Source: Actinidia chinensis
Taxonomy: Eukaryota; Streptophyta; Magnoliopsida; Ericales; Actinidiaceae
Direction: 5' to 3'
DNA: 10,000 nt
Assembly (NCBI GenBank): GCA_009663005.1
Contig: CM018911.1
Span: forward strand, 16,052,436-16,062,435
Positions 1 through 7,418 of the stretch are shown here, piece after piece. The notes beneath the pieces were generated by a model, which ran no database searches, had not been told where the DNA came from, and worked only from the letters and a program-made list of their open reading frames with translations. How positions within the stretch are numbered: the first letter of the stretch is position 1; the number at the start of each line of letters is the position of its first letter. Made by a program: the position numbers and the translations under genes.

Positions 1-39
1 ACTGTCAAAAACTGACTTGGAGCATATCGGACGCAAGAT
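1..39 (-). pseudogene. Exon 10 (partial): last RING cysteine pair
   Basis: After a CTCTCAG acceptor (AG at 41-40) the frame is open: ILRPICSKSVFDS. The family has CPIC here; the first Cys codon has become CGT (Arg). Continues past the left edge of the window. Confidence 0.7.
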
Positions 40-154
40 CTGAGAGTGAAATCTCAAAAGTGAGTAAAAGAAAGCATTTTAGAAACAATTATTTCAAGGT
101 ACAAACAAGCAATGAAAAGCAATGCCCGATTTTAAGGTTATAACAATGCTTACT

Positions 155-252
155 TGTCATTGCTTTATCATCTCATGTGTGGAACATTCACAGTGCATTG
201 TGTGCCCACATTGTCATGACGGGTGGTAGGTCTTTTAATGAGGCAAGAGATA
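155..252 (-). pseudogene. Exon 9: central RING finger, CGHTMHCEC
   Basis: After an altered acceptor (TTTTCAACG) the bases follow Y-L-x-x-S-L-K-D, V-M, then C-G-H-T-M-H-C-E-C, the Cys/His core of the RING-H2-like finger. H-E-M-I-K follows. At least three frame changes are needed. A GTAAGC donor lies at 154-149. Confidence 0.75.
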
Positions 253-339
253 CGTTGAAAACCCAATTATGCCAACATTATGTTGTTATAAGTTGCTAAG
301 AAATTATTCAAAGAATTAACAAGGTATATGAAAGCAAAC

Positions 340-422
340 CTCATACACAATGGACAGTGGTGCCGGCTGGAGTTCTCCACACCACACGTGATATCACGCA
401 AGACCCACCGAGTAGCATGATC
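340..422 (-). pseudogene. Exon 8: GSCYSVGL to start of RING
   Basis: Opens with bases for G-S-C-Y-S-V-G-L. It then needs several one-base gaps to follow the family pattern R-D-N-H-x-C-V-E-N-S-M-R-H-H-C-P-I-C-Y-E, whose last Cys pair begins the RING finger. The donor GTTTGC is at 339-334. The acceptor dinucleotide reads CG (424-423) where AG is needed. Confidence 0.75.
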
Positions 423-1164
423 CGATGGTTAATAACATCAAAATGAATGTACTGTGGTTTGGGGAGATGAGAATATATAGAAAAAAACATTATATAACAT
501 GCCTCAATGGATTAAACCATAACCGATGAAGTATGGTAACAATTCAGGACTTTTTGTAAGATGAGATGAGATGAGAATTATTGACAATGCCGAGTTCAAC
601 AAAAAAGCAGTCCTAGCCCTTTAAACAAGGAGGCACTGCGGGGTGGATATGGGTTAATCAAGGAGAGTTCCTCGATCTTGAAGTTTAAACTACATTACAC
701 ACTTATGGTAGGTACATTTGGTTTCCGTTTTAAAATATCATATGTTATAGTGTGATCCTCATACAATGTTTTCAATCCAAGGACCAATGATACAAACAAT
801 AAATACAGAAAAGGGAACTGCACAACCACAAAATATGGATGTGCCTAGAAAAATCGCTACATGTGATTATGCAGCGCAAAAAAATCTAAAGTCAGTCTAC
901 ACTTCCATCCCCCGGTAAAGTGAAACAACTTGTACATTCAACACCAACAAATCTAATACAGAAAACCAGTAAGTTAATTTAGACGAATAAATTGCACATT
1001 TCTTGGCCTAAAAACTTTATGGAAACTTACGATGCAAATTAGAAGAAAAAAAGAACGAGAATGACCACAGTATTCTATAATCATATTTGTTCAACACTTA
1101 AACTTGGGAAGAAAATACAAAAAGCGCGATAGAAAACAAAGAGTACGGGGAGGGGAGTAGATAC
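423..1164 (-). other. Intron 7 of the pseudogene, no feature recognised
   Basis: A 742-nt interval between exons 8 and 7, U-rich on the minus strand as plant introns are. It holds a three-fold ATGAG repeat at 561-575. I see no further coding match in it. Confidence 0.5.
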
Positions 1165-1205
1165 CACATTTCTTGCAGTGAAAATAATTCTCACGACCAC
1201 CAACT
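1165..1205 (-). pseudogene. Exon 7: VGGRENYFHCKKC, the only fully clean internal exon
   Basis: A 41-nt exon with acceptor TTTTCAG (AG at 1207-1206) and donor GTATCT (1164-1159). It reads VGGRENYFHCKKC with no gap, a signature of the CTCHY segment. The Arg codon and the following Gly codon are split across introns, as the flanking pieces require. Confidence 0.85.
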
Positions 1206-1306
1206 CTGAAAATCAAAAAACACATTTTTCAGATGTAACGGACTACAAACATCAAAAAAATTGATTTAGGTTAATCAGCATATAGAAAATGGTGGGCTCG
1301 CTAACA

Positions 1307-1352
1307 CTGCATCCCCACTAATCACAGTGAAACCCTGCCCCCTTTGCCAATA
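1307..1352 (-). pseudogene. Exon 6: FHCDxCGxC segment with stop codon
   Basis: Reads F-H-C-D, TAG stop, W-G-C where the family has FHCDDCGIC. The change therefore removes one zinc-binding Cys (to Trp), loses one codon and adds a stop. The donor reads TGTTAG rather than GT-, consistent with loss of one G. The right-hand edge is approximate. Confidence 0.6.
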
Positions 1353-1569
1353 TGACAATTAAGTGTGCATCCTTAGTATATTCAAAAAACAAAATTCAAC
1401 AACTCAACATCCTTGTCAATCAAAGTTCATATTATATCTTTGTTCGTATTGAGCTGAAGCAGACAGACTCAACACATAAAAAACATTGAATAAGACGGAT
1501 GCTCAATTTATAGATTTTGAGCTCACCAATTTACACTATATAACTAGCAAACATAAGTAATAAACATAC

Positions 1570-1647
1570 CTCATCGTAGTAGACTTTGCACAATTCACAG
1601 AAATATTTCTCCCGTTTGACTCCAAATTCGTACAGACACGAAACCAC
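1570..1647 (-). pseudogene. Exon 5: CTNCG...YFCELCK zinc-finger segment
   Basis: Flanked by a proper acceptor (CAAG before 1647) and a consensus GTATGT donor (1569-1564). The 78-nt exon length equals the 26 codons expected. It ends GVKREKYFCELCKVYYDE in one frame, close to the family's 'CGVNMGEYFC.ICKFYDDD'. The upstream C-x2-C pair appears only in a neighbouring frame (TGT ACG AAT), so at least one insertion and one deletion disrupt it. Confidence 0.75.
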
Positions 1648-1749
1648 CTTGGTCACATTAACAGTAGATGAATATTCAATTAAACCAATCAGAATTAATG
1701 TTGACCAACACATATCAAAGAAGCACAAATCTAAAATCAAGAGACGTAC

Positions 1750-1784
1750 CGGCTGCTCCGGTCGCAAAAACTGTGCAAATTAAC
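1750..1784 (-). pseudogene. Exon 4: short C-x2-C segment ending in EQP
   Basis: The bases match a V-I-C-T-V-C-D-T-E-Q-P segment if one or two single-base changes in length are allowed, for example GACCGG where GACACGG is expected. A good GTACGT donor lies at 1749-1744. The right-hand boundary is approximate because no AG acceptor is present at the expected point. Confidence 0.6.
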
Positions 1785-1889
1785 GGAAACTCAATACAAA
1801 ATCCAGATCTCCTTATCATAAATGCCCCGACAATTTTTAAAACATTAAAAAAAAATGAAAAAAATGGAGAATAGATAATCCTGAGCAAC

Positions 1890-1946
1890 TTGCTTTACAT
1901 TTGTCGAACGAGTTTCGTGTCGATCAAGGGGTTCACTCAACATGCT
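1890..1946 (-). pseudogene. Exon 3: DRHE segment between CHY motifs
   Basis: Reads M-L-S-E-P-L-D-R-H-E, then shifts frame through an extra A in a GAA-A-CTC stretch. It returns to frame at N-V-K-Q after a compensating one-base loss. The family has an equivalent 'DRHELVRQ-VKQ' segment here. The donor is probably GTTGCT at 1889-1884, and the acceptor is unclear. Confidence 0.7.
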
Positions 1947-2157
1947 TAATCAATCACAAAGAAAAAAAGGGTCAAACAACCAACAATTTAAGGGGGTTAA
2001 ACAACTCACATATAAATTGATTATTGTATACATCACTAAACATGATTTAATCAATCAAACAAGCAAATATAAACAAACACCAGTATCAAAGAACACGGGT
2101 TGGTAAATCTGAGCTAAAATATTACAAGATTCAAGAGGATACATGAAAAAATGATAC

Positions 2158-2247
2158 CGTCGCTCATTGTGGAATGGCGACAACGAAGACCTCATTACAA
2201 CAGGGAGCTCTGATCTGACATCTCTTCTATAATGTTGGCATTCGATA
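2158..2247 (-). pseudogene. Exon 2: first half of CHY zinc finger
   Basis: Minus-strand pieces read C-Q-H-Y-R-R, then RCQIRAPCCNEVF, then bases matching D-C-R-H-C-H-N-E-A-T once small gaps are allowed. This is the Cys/His core of the CHY finger. At least four one-base deletions are inferred against the family pattern: one in the Arg run and three in the last 30 bases. A GTATCA donor follows at 2157-2152. No AG acceptor is seen at the right-hand edge. Confidence 0.75.
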
Positions 2248-2788
2248 GAAATTCATCAAAACACAGAATAAAACCAAATTAATTCAATTAGAACTCACCA
2301 CACAAGAAAGCAGTGGAAGACAACCCATAATCTGATAAAATTCCATAAAACATGCAATCAAAGATCATATAACAACTATAAAACAACAACCCACAATCAA
2401 ACGGGGGAAGAAAACACATAATCTGTAAAAATAAAATAAAATCCACAAAACCATACAATCAAATCAAATTAAAAAAAAACTCAAATTCATTTCAACAAAG
2501 AACTCAACCCACAACAAATACTCCGGAAGATAAAACATCAATCCACAATTGCATAGGAAAAAAAAAATGTAATCCAGAGAGAAGCCCGGGAGAAAATACC
2601 CATAACACATCTTCCCAAAATTACGAGTTATCCGACAAAGGAAGATAAAAAAACCAAATACCCATACATATATATCTATCTATATGTGAGTGATAAAAAA
2701 CTGCAAAAACAGAGAAAAATGGATATGGAGAGAGAGAGAGAGGAAGAGGGAGAGGGAGAGGGAGAGGGAGGGAGATTATACCCATAAC
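2248..2788 (-). other. Intron 1 of the pseudogene, with microsatellite
   Basis: About 540 nt between the start exon and exon 2, strongly U-rich on the minus strand. The part next to exon 1 is the pyrimidine microsatellite listed separately. No coding match seen. Confidence 0.5.
2727..2775. repeat. GA / GAGGGA microsatellite
   Basis: A pure-purine tract on the plus strand: a GA run followed by several GAGGGA units. On the minus strand it is a CT-rich run just inside intron 1 of the pseudogene. Such tracts are common near plant transcription starts. Confidence 0.85.
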
Positions 2789-2836
2789 CCTCTTCCCAAA
2801 TCAAAGGCGTTTCATGGGAGAGGCTCCAATTTCCAT
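2789..2836 (-). pseudogene. Exon 1 of the CHY/RING pseudogene, start codon
   Basis: The ATG at 2836-2834 opens a frame reading MEIGASPMKRL and then a TGA. One extra T after the Leu codon creates this stop. Without it the bases continue as a DFGK-like stretch, typical of the residues just before the CHY finger in this family. A GTTATG donor follows at 2788. A pyrimidine-rich intron begins immediately after. Confidence 0.7.
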
Positions 2837-2961
2837 TAGTAGTGGAGAGCTTGTCTTGTTGCTAGAAATGGGAAAAGCCTGATAGAGAGATTGGTGATGG
2901 GCTTCAGATGAGGATGTTCCAAAGCGTCAAAGAGAGAACGCCATCACGCATTACACATACC

Positions 2962-2969
2962 CTTTATAG
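2962..2969 (-). promoter_or_regulatory. TATA box of the CHY/RING pseudogene
   Basis: The minus strand reads TCTATAAAGG here, about 130 bases upstream of the start codon at 2836. A transcription start about 30 bases downstream (near 2930-2935) would give a leader of about 95-100 bases. A GA/TC microsatellite lies just upstream at 3023-3040. The promoter appears intact although the coding exons are not. Confidence 0.55.
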
Positions 2970-3022
2970 ATTCATCCATCAGCTTCCCTCGCCAAATGCT
3001 GAATAAAAAATACTAACGATAT

Positions 3023-3040
3023 GAGAGAGAGAGAGAGAGA
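3023..3040. repeat. (GA)9 microsatellite
   Basis: Nine GA units upstream of the TATA box. On the minus strand it is a TC run, a composition often found in plant core promoters. Confidence 0.85.
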
Positions 3041-3059
3041 CTTGGATGAAAAGCGACGA

Positions 3060-4160
3060 GCGGCGTGTGAGTGGGGAAAACCAACCGTCGTGGGCATTTA
3101 CACAAACAGTTGGCACGCAATAATGTAGGAGTAATTTCCATGTTGGTTCACTTCAATCAGTTTTTTATTCTGTATTTAACTGCACGAATCTTGAGGGAGA
3201 ATATGAATATTATTTTCAGTCCTTTCGATTTCTTATGCTTAGTTTGGTTTAAAGTTGTCAATTTCGTATTAGTCGATAATGGAATAAATGTTAACTGTAT
3301 GTTCAATTCTATTATGTTACGTACTAAGTTGTCAATTTCATATCGCTCAATGTACCGTTTTGATCGATAAAATATATTTTAAATTTATTTCTACGTATAC
3401 TATAAATATTTTATATGTATTTTTTTAGAGTTAAATAATATTATAAATAACATGATATTTAACTACACCTTTAAAGTGTTAAAGCATTTAAACAAAAAAT
3501 CATAAATTTCAAGAGAAAAAGATCATTCTAAAATACTTTGGGCTAAGAAAAAATATTTAAAACTTTAAAATTTATGAAAATATTAATTTCGGAATGGAGC
3601 GATACAGGCCCTTACATGCCGATACAAGCAGAGTAAAAATTTAGGTAAATACAAAAAATTATTCAATTTTAGAAAAAAAACACTAAAAAAAGACTTGTCT
3701 AATTTGTCAGGTAAAATTAATTTTTTTGTTTATAGTAAATTTTTTTTCTCAAATTAAATAAAAATTTATACATATTCAGACTCCTAAAAACTCAAAACTC
3801 AAAACAGTTAAAAAAAATTATAAAAAAAAAACTAGGAAAATTTGGCAAAAATAAAGTGAAAATGTTATTTTCCTAATGTTAATTTCAATTTTGTTGTGGT
3901 TGCTTTTCGCATGAATAATCAAAGATATATTTTATGAAAATTCGCTATGATGCTGTTGTTTTCAACCATATGACTTGAAAATATTTTGAAAATTTGACTA
4001 AATTGGAAGGAACACTAAAAAGTGGTCCCAATCCAAACATGATGATTTGCTTAAATTTTAAAACAAAAAAGTTTAACTAATTCTACAAGTTGTTGGTGAT
4101 GCTCCTTTAAAAAAAGAGCAAAAAATCTATAGTATGCAACGCATTATAAAAATATTAAGT
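3060..4160. other. AT-rich intergenic stretch, no gene
   Basis: I see no gene here. A 99-codon open frame at 3071-3370 has no domain, no credible context and low-complexity neighbours. The only structure noted is an 18-base near-exact direct repeat (AAGTTGTCAATTTCRTAT) at 3252-3269 and 3326-3343, differing at one base. Confidence 0.5.
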
Positions 4161-4164
4161 TCAC

Positions 4165-4343
4165 GGTGAATATTATATTTAATTATGGTGTATATTATGA
4201 TTAGTATGGGCAATGTTATAGAGGTGTGTATGTTAAAAATAATAAAAAAAATAATAAATTATGTAATATTATGGTAAATATTATGACATTTTGTGATAAA
4301 AAAAATATGATTTTTTTGCTACGATCAAATGTGGTGAATATTA
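4165..4343 (+). repeat. Short GGTGAATATTA-type motif, four copies
   Basis: The motif GGTRWATATTA occurs at 4165-4175, 4187-4197, 4273-4283 and 4333-4343, all in the same direction, in otherwise AT-rich DNA. Spacing is uneven. Could be a remnant of a degraded tandem repeat or chance in AT-rich sequence. Confidence 0.4.
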
Positions 4344-4401
4344 CAATCGATTGAGATAATATCATACCTGATTGTATCATCTGTGAGGGTATATATTGTA
4401 G

Positions 4402-4520
4402 TCACTCCCTTCTATAAAACATACTTCATAAAAGATATTATTTTCCATTTTTTTTTTGGATGTCTCAATTTTTTTAAAAAAACAAATAAATTAACTACTA
4501 AAATATTATAGACTCTCACT
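4402..4520. mobile_element. Possible Stowaway-type MITE remnant
   Basis: The stretch begins CACTCCCTTCTATAAAA and continues with ATAAAAGATATTA and TTTTTTGGATGTCTCAA. It resembles the common plant Stowaway (Tc1/mariner) end 'CTCCCTCCGTCCCATAAAA' and its inner sequence. No matching opposite terminus or TA duplication was found, so at most one end survives. Confidence 0.4.
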
Positions 4521-4936
4521 TTTATTTTTGAAATGATGTGACATGTTTATTTCTTTTTACTTTTAGGTAATCTTAAATTATTAAAGTTTAAATTTGTGAA
4601 GTTGAATATTCTAATGTGTTCAATCTTTGAATTCTCCTTTAATTCTGTTTGGTTAAACTTTTAAACCAATTTTGCAGACTTTTTTGGGGGAAATATTTTA
4701 AAAAATATATTTTTTAAAACAAAATTGTTCTTTATTTTTTCTAGGCCTATTGATGCGATAGTAAAAAGAAGTGACATAATTATTGATAGTGACAGCACAA
4801 AAGAGGGGTAAACCGAAATTAACATTGGATGCAGTAGTAAAAAATAATATGATTGGATTGAATCTCAATGAACATTTGACCGAACTCAATAATGTAAAAG
4901 AATTCATATAGTCAACCTAATTAATTAGGACAAAAG

Positions 4937-5168
4937 CTTAGTTTGATAGGTTTGATTTGGTTTATTATTTTTCATGTGTTACTAATTTTAACCAAAAATT
5001 ATTTTTGAGAATCTAAAGACATCTTTTAATATTTTCTCAACAATGAATTTTTTTAAGAAATTCTCAAAAAACCAATTTCCGAAAAGGTGAAACCCGTTAA
5101 CAAACAATTTTTTTAAAAATTATTCAGCAAAATTAATTATGAAAATCAAACCAAACCAAACTTAACTG
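4937..5168. repeat. Imperfect inverted repeat (MITE-like) in tandem copy 1
   Basis: The left arm (GGTTTGATTTGGTTT, then TTTTCAT, TAATTTT, TTTTTGAGAAT) is mirrored by the right arm (ATTCTCAAAAAA, then AAAATTA, ATGAAAA, TCAAACCAAACC). Arms lie at roughly 4937-5005 and 5060-5168. The size and AT-rich foldback form suit a small non-autonomous DNA transposon. No target duplication is clear. Confidence 0.5.
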
Positions 5169-6195
5169 CAAGAAACCGTAGACAAGTTTATTCCTATGTA
5201 AACTTTATGCTATTATTACAAAAGAATACTACATTTGGTGTTGAAACAATTTTGAAATATGCTCATACATTTAATGTCAAAAATACTTCTAATAAAATTT
5301 AGTTTTCCAAAAGAACACATACCCTATATTCCAATTCTTTTAAGTCACAAAGGTTAAAGCAAAAAATTGATCTATTCTAGTATCACTTCACAACACACGT
5401 TACAATAATTAATTGTAGAATAGCACATAAGGATGACACGGGGCAAGTATGCATCGAGAGATTCATTTTTCATACTTATACCTAAATCATTTTATCCCCA
5501 ATATCCGACGAGTATTGAATATTACTATGAAATCCACAACGCAATCAGTATCAAGTATACCCAATACATGAGTCGAAAAAAAAATCATAGTTTATTGTCA
5601 AATTACAAATTAACATATTTCTAGATTAAATTCTAACATATTTCATCAAAATCTTTTAAATACATCATATATTAAAATAAAAAATATCAATTCAACCAAG
5701 TATATACATCATATTGCTTAAAACAGTGCCAAAACTCTCTTTATAATATAAATTAAGTTCGGGTTTCAAGATGAATCAACCATACCCGTCTTTTACTAGA
5801 CAAAAAATAATAAACGTGTTAGAAGTTGTTTTTGAGAGTTGTTGTGAACACACTTTGGGGATAAATTTTATTAGTTCCATACACGAAATTAGATGAATAA
5901 GGATAAATTCATGTTCTCCTAAATGAGTAGATGAATTTAGTCATCATTTGTTCAAAAACCAAGTTAATTGATGAGAAATGTTTCTCAAAGAAGCTTCAAG
6001 CAAAGGAAAAATGTGGCTAGACAAGGTTGTCCCACATTGAAACCAAAAAAGGGAAAACGTTGGTTAGAAATATAAAGCCCAAGTATGGACTATTTAAATT
6101 GGGCCAATTGGGCACCACAAGTTTTTAAAGGGGATGAGTTATGTATTAAGTGGGTCTGATCCATAGTCTAGGGCTTTATGGATTTGACCTCATGT

Positions 6196-6252
6196 GCGGC
6201 GTGCGCCCAGGCCGCCCGGCCGGGTCGGCTTGGGCTGGGCTGGGCTGGGCTT
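6196..6252 (+). repeat. GC-rich tract with palindrome and (TGGGC)4 in LTR U3
   Basis: A sharp GC island in AT-rich surroundings. It has the perfect palindrome CCCGGCCGGG (6215-6224) and four TGGGC units (6231-6250). TGGGC-type repeats resemble plant site II promoter elements, but a regulatory role here is only inferred. Confidence 0.6.
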
Positions 6253-6557
6253 AATTGAATATTAATTTGGAGAAAATTTATTCTCAATTAGTTAATTTCT
6301 AAATTAAGAAAAGAAATTACGTTTTTTTCCGGAATTTAATTTCCTTTTCGGACGGTCACACGGTTTCGGATTTAAAACAAAGATTGTTATTACGAATTCT
6401 TTCAGAAAATTTTCTTTTTTAATCCGCGACAGTGCACCTTCAATTTGTGCAGAAAGGTCCTGTGCACAAGCGGTTCGGCCCGAATAGGTGTATTTGGGCC
6501 GAATGGGGTGGGTCGTTCCCAAAGAGATGTGACTCTTTAGAAAGTGGTGTTGGCTTC

Positions 6558-6565
6558 TATAAATA
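6558..6565 (+). promoter_or_regulatory. TATA box of the solo LTR
   Basis: TATAAATA in a TTCTATAAATACC context marks the U3/R region and sets the LTR's orientation as plus. Transcription would start near 6590, giving a U3 of about 775 bp and R plus U5 of about 360 bp. Confidence 0.6.
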
Positions 6566-7370
6566 CCTCCACTATCCAAGCATTCTTAATACATTCGAAA
6601 TCCATAAGAGCAAGCATTTAGATAGGCTAGACATCCCTCATCTGCCTTAGTTTTCATTGAGAGAAGAGAAGACACTTGAAGGTTCGACGTGATCTCTGAT
6701 TTGGGAGTAATACTATCCGAAGATCGTTGCTGTTGTATCCTGGGAGTCGCCTACAAACATATTCCGTAAGTACCAAGTGCGGGTTGTAAACGGACTCTTA
6801 AGGATACTGAATGTAATCAAGGCCTCAGCCAAATTCAAAATTCTGCATCATTAAGTTGCATTGGTTATAATCTGTTCTTTCTATCTTCTTCTTCTATTTG
6901 TGATTCAAACTTTCTGTTGTTAAACAAAAAAAAAACTAGATTTTCCAACAAAACTCATATCTAAACGGCCATTCAGCCGGACTCTTGTCAATTTTGGACG
7001 AACGAAATTCCATACTTAATTGACACACGCTGCGTTGGTGTGCATTTCCTCGCTAGCGTTAGATATGAACGGTGAAAACAACACACACAATCGGAGTGAT
7101 TGTTAACCAGATCTGAGGATCTCCATCCAGTGGCTCTTCCATCTTGCCCGTTTCCAGAGTTATAGGTAGTTCACCTGCTTTGCTTCCCAATCTATGTCAA
7201 AGTGGAGAGGTATCCTCATAGAAATATTTGCAACTCTACTGCTGTTATTTTGGATCTTTAATTGCTGATTTCCTAGTTTCACTTTCTTTTTAGTCCTGTT
7301 TGTCCCCTCTATTTTACAAAACAAAATTGATTTTGAAAAAAAGTAAAAAAAATAAAATAAAAAATAAAAA

Positions 7371-7388
7371 ATATATATATATATATAT
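7371..7388. repeat. (AT)9 microsatellite
   Basis: A simple AT dinucleotide run after an A-rich tract near the end of tandem copy 1. The corresponding place in copy 2 lacks it, so it expanded after the duplication or was lost there. Confidence 0.8.
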
Positions 7389-7418
7389 ACTAACCACCGC
7401 CCACAGACAATGAATTAG

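Larger units (their letters stand above)
1..2836 (-). pseudogene. Broken CHY/RING zinc-finger E3 ubiquitin ligase gene (RZFP34/CHYR1/MIEL1-like), 3' end outside window
   Basis: Intact members of this plant family are cytosolic or nuclear RING-type E3 ligases of about 270 residues that ubiquitinate regulators of stress and ABA responses. They carry an N-terminal CHY zinc finger, a CTCHY segment, a RING finger and a C-terminal zinc ribbon. Read on the minus strand, ten pieces fall in the family's order: start exon 2789-2836; 2158-2247; 1890-1946; about 1750-1784; 1570-1647; about 1307-1352; 1165-1205; 340-422; 155-252; and 1-39. Visible signatures include RAPCCNEVF, DRHE, YFCELCK, VGGRENYFHCKKC, GSCYSVGL and PICSKSV. 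The last exon and zinc ribbon lie beyond position 1. Introns are kept, so this is a duplicated, non-processed copy. Frame breaks occur in most pieces, with a TAG stop and several changed splice sites, so no full protein can be made as read. Family assignment is firm; pseudogene versus sequence error is not settled. Confidence 0.85.
5817..6950 (+). mobile_element. Copia-like solo LTR, 1134 bp
   Basis: Begins TGTTAGAAG and ends TTTTCCAACA, giving TG...CA ends with a short inverted repeat (TGTTRGAA). The flanks AAACG (5812-5816) and AAACT (6951-6955) agree at four of five bases, as for a 5-bp target duplication. No primer-binding site follows the right end and no polypurine tract precedes the left end, so the internal region is gone. 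That is the usual result of recombination between two LTRs. U3 carries CCCACATTG, a GC-rich tract and a TATA box. Open frames inside it (6304-6579 minus, 6432-6650 plus) are incidental. Confidence 0.85.

Noticed and set aside
1586..1874. Plus-strand open frames of 65 and 68 codons
   Set aside because: They lie antisense to exons 4 and 5 of the minus-strand pseudogene and are shadows of it.
2650..2700. TATATATCTATCTATATG simple sequence in intron 1
   Set aside because: Ordinary short AT-rich repetition with no array structure; nothing in the window resembles a CRISPR array, tRNA or rRNA gene.
2929..2946. Short upstream ATG frame (MAFSL) before the pseudogene start codon
   Set aside because: It lies only about 20 bases from the TATA box, so probably upstream of the transcription start; too short to support.
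3071..3370. 99-codon open frame on the plus strand
   Set aside because: No recognisable domain, composition like the AT-rich surroundings, and no promoter or splice context. Length is not exceptional for chance.
4698..4907. 69-codon minus-strand open frame at the start of tandem copy 1
   Set aside because: Not preserved in the matching part of copy 2, low complexity at its end, no domain.
6304..6650. Open frames on both strands in the LTR
   Set aside because: They lie within U3/R of a solo LTR, overlap each other and show no retrotransposon protein motif.
7060..7260. A minus-strand frame of about 45 codons ending in VHI and a stop, with a similar ending in the second tandem copy
   Set aside because: The copies differ by indels that are not multiples of three, no domain is recognised and no splice sites support an exon.
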